This document shows, one piece after another, positions 1 to 6,408 of a DNA stretch of 24,059 bases (its first letter is position 1; each line of letters opens with the position of its first letter). The notes below the pieces were generated by a model that saw only the letters and a program-made list of their open reading frames with translations, had not been told where the DNA came from and made no database searches. The stretch is from NCBI GenBank assembly GCA_946479075.1, contig CAMLDT010000029.1:1-24059 (forward strand), written 5' to 3'. A program made the translations under genes and the position numbers. The stretch is from an uncultured Polaromonas sp. (lineage in GTDB: Bacteria > Pseudomonadota > Gammaproteobacteria > Burkholderiales > Burkholderiaceae).

Positions 1-520
1 GATCTACCGGACCATCAAGGTGCGCGACCTGTTCATCATCCTGCGCGAGTCGGGTGAACTCTCGGCCGTGATCCTGCTGGTGGTGTCGCTGGCCGGCATC
101 TTTGCCTATTCGCTGTCCACGCTGGGCGTGATCGACCCGGTCACGCGGGCCATCGTCAACTCCGGCCTGGGCGAATACGGCGTGCTGGCGCTGCTGATCC
201 TGATGCTGGTCACGGTTGGCATGTTTCTCGACGGCGTTTCCATCTTTTTGATCTTCGTGCCGCTGCTGCTGCCTATCGTCAATCACTACAAGTGGGACCC
301 GGTCTGGTTCGGCGTCATCCTCACGCTCAAGGTCGCGCTGGGCCAGTTCACGCCGCCGCTGGCCGTCAACCTGATGGTGTCCTGCCGCATTGCCAAGGTG
401 CCGATGGAATCCACGGTGCGCTGGGTCGGCTGGATGCTGTTCTCGATGGCCGTGGTGATGGTGCTGGTCATCGCCTTCCCCGAGCTTGCGCTGTGGCTGC
501 CGCGCAAGCTGGGCTACTAG
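1..520 (+). CDS. dctM: TRAP transporter large permease, DctM type (partial, 5' end outside window)
   Basis: This is the C-terminal part of the large membrane subunit of a tripartite ATP-independent periplasmic (TRAP) transporter, which moves an organic acid across the inner membrane using an ion gradient. The reading frame is open from base 2, so the GTG at 20 is an internal codon and not the start. About 173 residues are visible. They are almost wholly hydrophobic, with at least four membrane segments, and carry the family-typical GMFLDGVS stretch and the GQFTPPLAVNL motif. The protein ends with a short charged tail (LPRKLGY) before TAG. It is followed 48 bases later by the cognate binding protein, the usual TRAP arrangement; the small DctQ subunit would lie upstream of the window. 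The substrate cannot be read from this sequence. Confidence 0.93.
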   Translation, partial: IYRTIKVRDLFIILRESGELSAVILLVVSLAGIFAYSLSTLGVIDPVTRAIVNSGLGEYGVLALLILMLVTVGMFLDGVSIFLIFVPLLLPIVNHYKWDPVWFGVILTLKVALGQFTPPLAVNLMVSCRIAKVPMESTVRWVGWMLFSMAVVMVLVIAFPELALWLPRKLGY

Positions 521-568
521 TTCGTCCGTTTTTTTGTCAGTTCGCTTATCCAACCAAAAGGAGACTCC

Positions 569-1603
569 ATGAAATTCCGCCGCACCCTGCTGGGCCTGGC
601 CCTGGCCGCAACCGCATTGACCTTCGGCACGGGCGCCATGGCGCAGGCCGCCTACAAGGCTGAATACCGCATGTCGCTGGTGCTGGGCCCGCCCACGCCG
701 TGGGGCCAGGCCGGCAAGATCTGGGCCGACCTCGTCAAGGAGCGCACCGCCGGCCGCATCAACATCAAGCTGTACCCCGGCGTGTCGCTGATCCAGGGCG
801 ACCAGACGCGCGAGTTCAGCGCGCTGCGCCAGGGCGTGATCGACATGGCCGTCGGCTCGACCATCAACTGGTCGCCGCAGGTCAAGCAGCTCAATTTGTT
901 CTCGCTGCCTTTCCTGATGCCCGACTACGCCGCCATCGACGCGCTGACGCAAGGCCCGGTCGGCAAGCAGATTTTTGACACGCTGACCAAGGCCGGTGTT
1001 CAGCCGCTGGCCTGGGGTGAAAACGGTTTCCGCGAGGTGACCAACTCCAAGCGTCCGATCAAGTCGCCGGCCGACCTCAAGGGCATGAAAATCCGCGTGG
1101 TCGGCTCGCCGATCTTCTCGGACATGTTCACCGCGCTGGGCGCCAACCCCACGCAAATGAGCTGGGCCGATGCGCAGCCCGCGCTGTCCAGCGGCGCCGT
1201 GGACGGCCAGGAAAACCCGCTCTTTCTGTTCACCGTGCTGAAGATGCACACCGTGGGCCAGAAGTTTGTGACCACCTGGGGTTATGTGGCTGATCCGCTG
1301 ATCTTCGTGGTCAACAAGGAAGTCTTTGCTTCCTGGAGCAAGGCCGACCAGGCCATCGTGCGCCAGGCCGCCATCGACGCCGGCAAGCAGGAAATCGCCA
1401 TCGCCCGCAAAGGCCTGGTGGAAGAAGGCAAGCCCGTGCTCAAGGACATCGCCGGCATGGGCGTGACCGTGACGCAACTGACGCCCGCCGAGCGTGAAGC
1501 CTTCGTCAAGGCCACCCGCCCGGTGTATGACAAGTGGAAGAGTACCGTGGGTGCCGACCTCGTCAATGCGGCTGAAAAAGCCGTTGCTGCCCGCAAGAAG
1601 TAA
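569..1603 (+). CDS. dctP: TRAP transporter periplasmic substrate-binding protein, DctP family
   Basis: This is the extracytoplasmic solute receptor that captures the ligand and hands it to the membrane subunits encoded just upstream. It has 344 residues, normal for the family. Residues 1-26 form a signal peptide (basic KFRR, hydrophobic core, then AMAQA before the cleavage site). The conserved ligand-arginine region is GMKIRVVGSP (residues 172-181, candidate Arg176), followed by the family-typical GAVDGQENP at 209-217. The start is fixed by a strong Shine-Dalgarno AAAAGGAG at 556-563, six bases before the ATG. It lies in one operon with dctM, and a strong hairpin terminator follows the stop by 18 bases. 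The ligand is unknown; carboxylates are typical for this family. Confidence 0.95.
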   Translation: MKFRRTLLGLALAATALTFGTGAMAQAAYKAEYRMSLVLGPPTPWGQAGKIWADLVKERTAGRINIKLYPGVSLIQGDQTREFSALRQGVIDMAVGSTINWSPQVKQLNLFSLPFLMPDYAAIDALTQGPVGKQIFDTLTKAGVQPLAWGENGFREVTNSKRPIKSPADLKGMKIRVVGSPIFSDMFTALGANPTQMSWADAQPALSSGAVDGQENPLFLFTVLKMHTVGQKFVTTWGYVADPLIFVVNKEVFASWSKADQAIVRQAAIDAGKQEIAIARKGLVEEGKPVLKDIAGMGVTVTQLTPAEREAFVKATRPVYDKWKSTVGADLVNAAEKAVAARKK

Positions 1604-1621
1604 GCAGCGGCAGCGCTTTCT

Positions 1622-1651
1622 GCAAAAAGCCTCCTGCGGGAGGCTTTTTGC
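1622..1651. terminator. Rho-independent terminator of the TRAP operon
   Basis: There is a perfect 13-bp stem (1622-1634 with 1639-1651) around the four-base loop TGCG. A-rich and T-rich outer arms give a T run on both strands. It closes the TRAP operon and may also stop the leftward DHFR-like gene. Confidence 0.9.
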
Positions 1652-1670
1652 TTTCCGGCGGGAAGTTATG

Positions 1671-1730
1671 CATCAAATCGGCCTCCAGCCCTTGTCCGGC
1701 GGGCGCAAGCAGCTATCAAAGTAATAGCGA
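1671..1730 (-). repeat. Interspersed repeat, family B, copy 1
   Basis: Read on the minus strand, this element aligns without gaps to 12202-12261. Both copies contain TTGATAGCTGCTTGCGC, then 12 divergent bases, then GGCTGGAGGCCGATTT. The sequence matches my recollection of a short repeat scattered between genes in Comamonadaceae, though I could not search for it. No coding function is apparent. Confidence 0.75.
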
Positions 1731-1751
1731 ATCGCGGCTGAAGCTCACGGT

Positions 1752-2282
1752 TCAGGCGGGCACGTAAGTCAGGCGGATCACATCCTCGGCCATCCGGTCG
1801 CTGCCCACCAGGCGCAGCCGCGGCCGCGGTCCGGCGAAATACGGCTTGCCCTGGCCCACCACCACCGGGTGCAGGTAGATGCGATATTCATCGATCAGGC
1901 CCAGCTGGGTCAGGCTGTGCGCCAGCGCCGGGCCGGCGACTTCGATCTCGCCATCGCGTTCGGCCTTCAGCTGGCGGATCGCGCCCTCCAGGTCCTGGCC
2001 CAGCAGCGTGGCGTTGGGGCCGACCGACTTCAAGGTGCGGGAGGCCACCCATTTCGGCTGCTTGCGCCACGCCGCCGCAAAGGCGCGCTCCGGGGCATCC
2101 CACTCGGGATGTTCGTCGTCCCAGTAACGCATGATTTCATACATCTGGCGACCATAAACGCTGCCCGTCTGACCCTCGGCCTCCTCGATAAAGTGCTGGA
2201 ACAGCGCGGGGCCGGGCGCAAACGCCGTATGGTCCACATAGCCGTCCAGCGACTGATTCATTCCGAACACGAGCCTGGCCAT
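1752..2282 (-). CDS. Dihydrofolate reductase family protein (RibD C-terminal domain-like)
   Basis: This is a 176-residue protein of the RibD C-terminal/DHFR-like reductase family, small NADPH-dependent oxidoreductases that are mostly uncharacterised. It begins MARLVFGMNQSLDGYVD, the family-typical first strand and loop, followed by VYGRQMYEIMRYW and, near the end, the strand IDEYRIYLHPVVVGQGKPYF. The frame is open for another 67 codons upstream, to 2483. I chose the ATG at 2282 because the domain starts exactly there and a Shine-Dalgarno-like AAAGGA precedes it on the minus strand. The gene is transcribed away from the aminotransferase at 2503, with about 220 bases between them that contain only short GC-rich hairpins (for example 2397-2410 and 2432-2447). 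The substrate is unknown. Confidence 0.88.
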   Translation of the reverse strand: MARLVFGMNQSLDGYVDHTAFAPGPALFQHFIEEAEGQTGSVYGRQMYEIMRYWDDEHPEWDAPERAFAAAWRKQPKWVASRTLKSVGPNATLLGQDLEGAIRQLKAERDGEIEVAGPALAHSLTQLGLIDEYRIYLHPVVVGQGKPYFAGPRPRLRLVGSDRMAEDVIRLTYVPA

Positions 2283-2502
2283 ATCCGTTTTTCCTTTGCT
2301 GTGCGGCAGATCCGCCGGGGTCTGATGGCGCCTGCCACCGCCCGCCTTGCCTCGCCCGACTTTACAGGGCAGCGGGGCGCTGAAAGGCGCGGGAATGCCC
2401 CTGTTGGGGCTGCGGGGCGGCATGGCACAGCGCCTGCAGCGGCAGGCCTGCCGTGCTAAGCTGCCAACCCGACATTTTTCCAACTACTCCGAGTAAACCC
2501 TT

Positions 2503-3663
2503 ATGCCTGGATTGCTGCCCAACGTGGACCCCGATGGTCTGCTCGAATTCTCGGTGGTCTATACCGACCGCGCGCTCAACCACATGTCCAAAAGCTTCCA
2601 GGGCGTGATGACCGACATCTCCAGCATCCTCAAGGAAGTTTACGGCGCGCACTCCGCCGTGCTGGTCCCCGGCAGCGGCACCTACGGCATGGAAGCCGTG
2701 GCCCGCCAGTTTGCTCACGGCAAACACGTCATGGTGATCCGCAACGGCTGGTTCAGCTACCGCTGGACGCAGATATTTGACATGGGCAATATCCCCGCCT
2801 CGTCCACCGTGCTCAAGGCGCGCCAGACCAGCAAGGGCGCGCAGGCCCCGTGGACGCCCGCACCGATTGCTGAAGTCCAGGCCGCGATTGCCAAAGAAAA
2901 ACCCGCCGTCGTGTTTGCCCCGCACGTCGAGACCGCCGCCGGCATGATCCTGCCCGACAACTACCTCAAGGCCGTGGCTGAAGCCGTGCACGCCGTGGGG
3001 GGCTTGTTCGTGCTCGACTGCATCGCCTCCGGCGCCATGTGGGTGGACATGAAAGCCACCGGCGTGGACATCCTGATCTCGGCCCCGCAAAAAGGCTGGA
3101 GCAGCTCCCCCTGCTGCGCCATGGTCATGCTCAGCGAGCGTGCCCGCGCCGCCATCGACGGCACCACCAGCTCCAGCTTTGCCTGCGACCTGAAAAAGTG
3201 GCTGCAGATCATGGAAACCTATGAAGGTGGCGGCCACGCTTACCACGCCACCCTGCCCACTGACGCGCTGACCCGCCTGCGCGCCGCCATGCAGGAGACC
3301 AAAACCTACGGCTTTGCCAAGGTCAAGGCCGAGCAGGTGGACCTGGGCAGCAAGGTGCGCAAGCTGTTTGAATCGCGCGGCCTGCCCAGCGTCGCCGCCG
3401 AAGGCTTCAAGGCCCCCGGCGTCGTCGTCAGCTACACCACCGACCCCGAGATCCAGTCGAGCAAGAAGTTTTTGGCCGAAGGCCTGCAAACCGCCGCCGG
3501 CGTGCCTCTGCAGTGCGACGAAGGCCCCGACTTCAAGACCTTCCGCATCGGCCTGTTCGGCCTGGACAAGTGGCACAACGTGGACAAGACCGTGGCCAAC
3601 CTGGCCGACGCGCTGGACCGCATTGGCATCACCGAAAAAGTGACCGAGGACGTGGCGGGCTGA
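2503..3663 (+). CDS. Class V PLP-dependent aminotransferase (alanine/serine-glyoxylate aminotransferase family)
   Basis: This is a 386-residue fold-type I aminotransferase. The phosphate-binding stretch is VLVPGSGTYGMEA (53-65), the pyridine-nitrogen aspartate is probably Asp172 in FVLDCIASGA, and the Schiff-base lysine is Lys197 in SAPQKGWSSSP, the pattern of alanine-glyoxylate and serine-glyoxylate aminotransferases. The C-terminal small domain (from about 270) includes FRIGLFGLDKW. The length is typical. The amino donor and acceptor cannot be decided from sequence alone, and no glyoxylate or serine-pathway genes sit beside it. The Shine-Dalgarno sequence before the ATG is weak. The gene appears to be a single transcription unit, since a terminator follows the stop by 23 bases. 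Confidence 0.9.
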   Translation: MPGLLPNVDPDGLLEFSVVYTDRALNHMSKSFQGVMTDISSILKEVYGAHSAVLVPGSGTYGMEAVARQFAHGKHVMVIRNGWFSYRWTQIFDMGNIPASSTVLKARQTSKGAQAPWTPAPIAEVQAAIAKEKPAVVFAPHVETAAGMILPDNYLKAVAEAVHAVGGLFVLDCIASGAMWVDMKATGVDILISAPQKGWSSSPCCAMVMLSERARAAIDGTTSSSFACDLKKWLQIMETYEGGGHAYHATLPTDALTRLRAAMQETKTYGFAKVKAEQVDLGSKVRKLFESRGLPSVAAEGFKAPGVVVSYTTDPEIQSSKKFLAEGLQTAAGVPLQCDEGPDFKTFRIGLFGLDKWHNVDKTVANLADALDRIGITEKVTEDVAG

Positions 3664-3686
3664 AGGCAACTTCTGCTTCGCTCAAG

Positions 3687-3716
3687 AAAAAGGCTTCCCG
3701 GGTGGAAGCCTTTTTT
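3687..3716. terminator. Rho-independent terminator after the aminotransferase
   Basis: A perfect 12-bp stem (3687-3698 with 3704-3715) encloses the loop CGGGT and ends in six T residues. The A run on the left arm would also allow termination on the minus strand. Confidence 0.9.
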
Positions 3717-3807
3717 CATGGGCGCTGTGAAATGTCATGTCGAAACACTGTCCAGCCGTTCGTCATCAGGGTGTGACCTTCAACAATCTTCAGTAAAAGG
3801 ACCTCTC

Positions 3808-4188
3808 ATGCAATTCCTCTGCCTCGCTTATTACGACCCCGAAAAAATGGACGCCATGGCGCCCGCCGACATGCAGGCGCTGGTGGCGGCCTTGCCCGCC
3901 AAGGACGCGGCACTGGCACAAACTGGCAAGCTCGTCTGGAGCGGCTCGCTCGAAGGGCCGAAAGCCACCTTCGGCATGCGCCCGCGCGGCGGGAAACCGC
4001 AACTGACCGACGGGCCTTATGCTGAAGCCAAGGAACTGGTGGGCGGCTTTTTTGTCATCGAGGCGGCCGACAAGGAAGAAGCGATACGCATCGCGTCGCT
4101 GCATCCCGCGGCCACGCTGGGTGAACACATTGGCTGGGGCATCGAGCTGCACCCGATTGGCACTTGTTCGGTCAAGACACAAAAGTAG
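3808..4188 (+). CDS. YCII-family (DGPF domain) protein
   Basis: This is a 126-residue cytoplasmic protein of the YCII/DGPF family, small alpha-beta barrels of unknown or poorly defined activity. The family motif is seen as LTDGPYAEAKELVGGFFVIEA in the middle, followed by the C-terminal HPAATLGEHIGWGIELHPI. The frame is open back to 3718. I prefer the ATG at 3808 because MQFLCLAYYD is the usual family N-terminus and AAAAGGA precedes it at 3795-3801. The C-terminal 63 codons recur as a truncated copy at 6097-6288, on the far side of hipBA. No sigma factor gene, a common neighbour of this family, is next to it. Confidence 0.9.
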   Translation: MQFLCLAYYDPEKMDAMAPADMQALVAALPAKDAALAQTGKLVWSGSLEGPKATFGMRPRGGKPQLTDGPYAEAKELVGGFFVIEAADKEEAIRIASLHPAATLGEHIGWGIELHPIGTCSVKTQK

Positions 4189-4285
4189 CCGAGGTTTTGC
4201 CGTTCAGGCGTGGCATGCGGCGGCCGCAATGTGTCTTGCCCGGACCCCTGACGCGGCTCCAATGGCCGCATCCACCGGATGATTA

Positions 4286-4309
4286 AATATCCTGCAATCG
4301 AAGGATATT
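4286..4309. promoter_or_regulatory. hipBA operator O1 (predicted HipB site)
   Basis: This is a perfect inverted repeat, AATATCCT, eight bases (GCAATCGA), AGGATATT. It contains TATCC...GGATA half-sites like the known Escherichia coli HipB operators, but with two more bases between the half-sites. It is the most upstream of four similar sites. Confidence 0.75.
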
Positions 4310-4335
4310 CACAATCAAAGGCCTTGAAATTTCTC

Positions 4336-4359
4336 GAAAAACTGCAATCGCAGGATTTT
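4336..4359. promoter_or_regulatory. hipBA operator O2 (degenerate left arm)
   Basis: The right half AGGATTTT at 4352-4359 and the spacer GCAATCGC match the other sites. The left half GAAAAACT keeps only the inner CT and A-rich outer bases. Its centre is 50 bases from that of O1. Confidence 0.6.
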
Positions 4360-4382
4360 GGATTCACGCGTGTTGCTCCAAT

Positions 4383-4406
4383 CCAATCCTGCAATCTCAG
4401 GATTTT
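4383..4406. promoter_or_regulatory. hipBA operator O3
   Basis: AATCCT, the spacer GCAATCTC and AGGATT form a palindrome with six-base perfect arms. Its centre is 47 bases from O2 and 50 from O4. It lies just upstream of the proposed -35 box. Confidence 0.7.
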
Positions 4407-4407
4407 C

Positions 4408-4436
4408 TTGACTGAAACATCCTGATGGCATAAAAA
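4408..4436 (+). promoter_or_regulatory. Candidate sigma-70 promoter of hipBA
   Basis: TTGACT at 4408-4413 matches five of six -35 consensus bases. Seventeen bases later, TAAAAA at 4431-4436 is a weak -10 box. The -10 box lies in the left arm of operator O4, so bound HipB would block it. Transcription would start near 4443 and leave a very short leader. Confidence 0.5.
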
Positions 4437-4458
4437 TCCTGCAATCAAAGGATTTTTA
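4431..4458. promoter_or_regulatory. hipBA operator O4, overlapping the hipB ribosome binding site and start
   Basis: This is the strongest site: TAAAAATCCT, eight bases (GCAATCAA), AGGATTTTTA, with perfect ten-base arms. AAAGGA at 4447-4452 is also the hipB Shine-Dalgarno sequence, and the last base of the palindrome is the A of the hipB ATG. Confidence 0.78.
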
Positions 4459-4778
4459 TGCAAATACCTGTTCATTCCGTTCAAGACCTGGGCCTGGCCC
4501 TTCGTGCGGTGCGGCGCAGCCAGAAAGTGCGCCTTGAAGACATGGCCGCCCTGACGGGGGTCAGCAAGCAGTTTGCTTCGGATGTGGAACTGGGCAAAGA
4601 CACGGTGCGTCTGGGGCTGGTGCTCAAGGTGCTGGGCGAAATGGGCTTGCGCGTTTCAGTCGATATTCCGGAGCAATCCGCGGCGGAGCTGGCCTTGCTG
4701 CAAGCCAAACGCGTTGCCCACCCCCACAAAAAAAACAGGGCCACCCGAAAAACCTCAGCTGCGGCAGGGCAGGGCTGA
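4458..4778 (+). CDS. hipB: HipB-type antitoxin, Xre-family HTH repressor
   Basis: This is a 106-residue DNA-binding antitoxin. Residues about 9-70 form a Cro/CI-type helix-turn-helix (LGLALRAVRRSQKVRLEDMA, then GVSKQFASDVELGK), followed by a beta-strand dimerisation segment, GLRVSVDI. A basic, low-complexity tail (about 87-106) follows. In characterised HipBA systems the HipB dimer binds operator palindromes and holds HipA inactive; here four matching palindromes lie directly upstream. The start at 4458 is chosen because AAAGGA sits five bases before it and the homologous domain begins soon after. The stop is only three bases before the hipA ATG, so the two genes are co-translated. Confidence 0.92.
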   Translation: MQIPVHSVQDLGLALRAVRRSQKVRLEDMAALTGVSKQFASDVELGKDTVRLGLVLKVLGEMGLRVSVDIPEQSAAELALLQAKRVAHPHKKNRATRKTSAAAGQG

Positions 4779-4781
4779 AGC

Positions 4782-6083
4782 ATGCGGACGCTGGATGTCT
4801 GGCTCAATGACCAGCAGGTGGGCACCCTCCGCGAGGGCGACGATCTCTGGCAGTTTGAATACACCGCCGAATGGATGCAGGCACCGCAGGGGTTTGACCT
4901 GTCGCCGGCACTCAGCCGTGTCAAAGGCTTGCACCAGGACGGCGGCAGCTTGCGCCCGGTGCAGTGGTACTTCGACAACCTCCTGCCCGAAGAAACCCTG
5001 CGCGAGGCACTCCTCAAGGAGTCGGGCATCAAGGGCGACGATGCCTTCGCGCTGCTCGAATACCTGGGCGCTGAGTCCGCGGGTTCACTCGTTTTGCTGG
5101 CACCTGGCGTGCCGCCTCCGGCTGGCGGCGGCCTCAAACCACTGCCCGACGCGGAGCTGAGCCAGCGCATACGCGACTTGCCGCGCCAGTCCCTCAGTAC
5201 CGGCGCACCCAAGCGCATGTCCGTTGCCGGCGCCCAGCACAAGCTGCTGGTGGTTTACCGCAACGAACAGCTGTATGAACCGGTGGGCAATGAACCCTCC
5301 ACCCATCTGCTGAAGCCTGATCACCTCAGTGATGACTACCCGTCCTCGGTCATCAACGAATACGCCATGCAGCGCCTGGGTGCCAGGCTGGGCCTGGGCT
5401 CACCGACGGTTGACCGCCGCTATGTGCCCCAACCTGTTTACCTCATAAAGCGCTTTGACCGCACCACCGACGCGCAGGGCCAAACCCGGCGACTGCATGT
5501 CATCGACGCGTGCCAGCTGCTTAACAAGTCACGCAACTTCAAAAATACGGCGGCCAGTTTGCAGACCCTGGCCGAGTGCCTAACGCATTGCCGTGGCCGC
5601 GCCGCCGCACGCCTGCGCCTGTACCGCTGGCTGGTGTTCAACCTGCTGATCGGCAACGACGACAACCACCTCAAGAATGTGTCTTTCACGGTCAGCGCCG
5701 AGGGCTTCGACCTTGCGCCGCCATACGACATGCTGGCCACCTCCGTTTACCGCACCAAGGCTTTTGCCGACCAGCGAGCCACCTGGCCTGAGGTCGATCT
5801 GATGATTTCCCTGCCCGGCGCCACCAAGTTCGGCCAGGTGACGCGCCAGGCCGTGCTGGAGGCAGGTGACGTCCTTGGTTTGAACCGCCGCATCAGTGAA
5901 CGCGAACTGGACACGATTGCCACTGCCCTGCCAGAGGCGCTGGCGGCGGTGCGGGCGAGCATAGAGGCAGAAAACCAGCACTACCCAGAGCCGGTTAAGG
6001 CTTTCCTGGCAGGGGAGCAGCGGCTGTTGCTGGCCATCGAAAAGATTGTGGTGCCCTTCATGCTTGAACGTGTGAAAGCATAA
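4782..6083 (+). CDS. hipA: HipA-type serine/threonine kinase toxin
   Basis: This is a 433-residue HipA-family kinase, close to the 440 of Escherichia coli HipA. The N-terminal subdomain (about 1-105) carries WLNDQQVGTL and RPVQWYFDNLLPEE. The glycine-rich/autophosphorylation loop is SVAGAQHK, with Ser147 matching the known Ser150 of HipA. The ATP-binding lysine is probably Lys178 in HLLKPD. The catalytic loop is GNDDNHLKN (Asp294, Asn299), and the metal-binding aspartate is Asp316 in APPYDML. All key residues are present, so an active kinase is expected. Known HipA proteins phosphorylate aminoacyl-tRNA synthetases (GltX for the Escherichia coli enzyme) and induce growth arrest; the target here is not predictable. 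It is the second gene of the hipBA operon. Confidence 0.95.
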   Translation: MRTLDVWLNDQQVGTLREGDDLWQFEYTAEWMQAPQGFDLSPALSRVKGLHQDGGSLRPVQWYFDNLLPEETLREALLKESGIKGDDAFALLEYLGAESAGSLVLLAPGVPPPAGGGLKPLPDAELSQRIRDLPRQSLSTGAPKRMSVAGAQHKLLVVYRNEQLYEPVGNEPSTHLLKPDHLSDDYPSSVINEYAMQRLGARLGLGSPTVDRRYVPQPVYLIKRFDRTTDAQGQTRRLHVIDACQLLNKSRNFKNTAASLQTLAECLTHCRGRAAARLRLYRWLVFNLLIGNDDNHLKNVSFTVSAEGFDLAPPYDMLATSVYRTKAFADQRATWPEVDLMISLPGATKFGQVTRQAVLEAGDVLGLNRRISERELDTIATALPEALAAVRASIEAENQHYPEPVKAFLAGEQRLLLAIEKIVVPFMLERVKA

Positions 6084-6096
6084 AAGAGATCTGCAG

Positions 6097-6288
6097 CCGC
6101 AGATGACCGACAGGCCGTATGCCGAAGCCAAGGAGCTGGTGGGCGGCTTTTTTGTCATCGAAGCAGCCAGCAAGGACGAAGCCATACAGATCGCCTCGTT
6201 ACATCCCGCGGCGACGCTCGGAGAACACATTGGGTGGGGGATTGAGGTGCATCCGATCGGCACCTGCTCGGTCAAGACGCTGAAATAG
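6097..6288 (+). pseudogene. Truncated YCII-family gene remnant (3' end only)
   Basis: These 64 codons, including the stop, correspond to the last 64 codons of the YCII gene at 3808-4188. I count 32 differences in 192 bases (83% identity), mostly at third codon positions. Similarity begins abruptly at 6097, 14 bases after the hipA stop; the first half of the gene is absent. An ATG at 6103 would allow a 61-residue product, but it replaces a Leu codon of the intact copy and lacks a clear Shine-Dalgarno sequence. The silent substitution pattern suggests that this is the end of a once-functional homologue rather than a recent copy. Expression as a read-through product of the hipBA transcript cannot be excluded. 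Confidence 0.85.
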
Positions 6289-6351
6289 CGGACGCAAGCT
6301 CCCGCTTTTATCGCGGTCTCGGCCTGCCGTATACACACGGCCACGCATGTC

Positions 6352-6372
6352 ATCCCGGACCTGATCCGGGAT
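6352..6372. repeat. Short palindromic intergenic element
   Basis: ATCCCGGA, five bases, TCCGGGAT forms a perfect 8-bp stem between the YCII remnant and the convergent hydrolase gene. It resembles the GTCATCCCGGA-type palindromic repeats found between genes in many proteobacteria. There is no T run, so it is not an obvious terminator. Confidence 0.5.
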
Positions 6373-6408
6373 CCATGCCCCGCGCGCGAAAGGATCTGAA
6401 ATGAACAG

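Noticed and set aside
2362..3669. Long open frame on the minus strand opposite the aminotransferase gene.
   Set aside because: It is a frame shadow in high-GC DNA: repetitive Gly/His/Ala composition, no domain, and a recognisable enzyme on the other strand.
6352..6372. Palindrome considered as a terminator for the convergent genes.
   Set aside because: The stem is good but no T run follows on either strand; it is listed as a repeat instead.
4189..6408. hipBA region as a complete mobile element.
   Set aside because: No integrase, transposase or terminal inverted repeats are visible; only the flanking YCII duplication suggests insertion.
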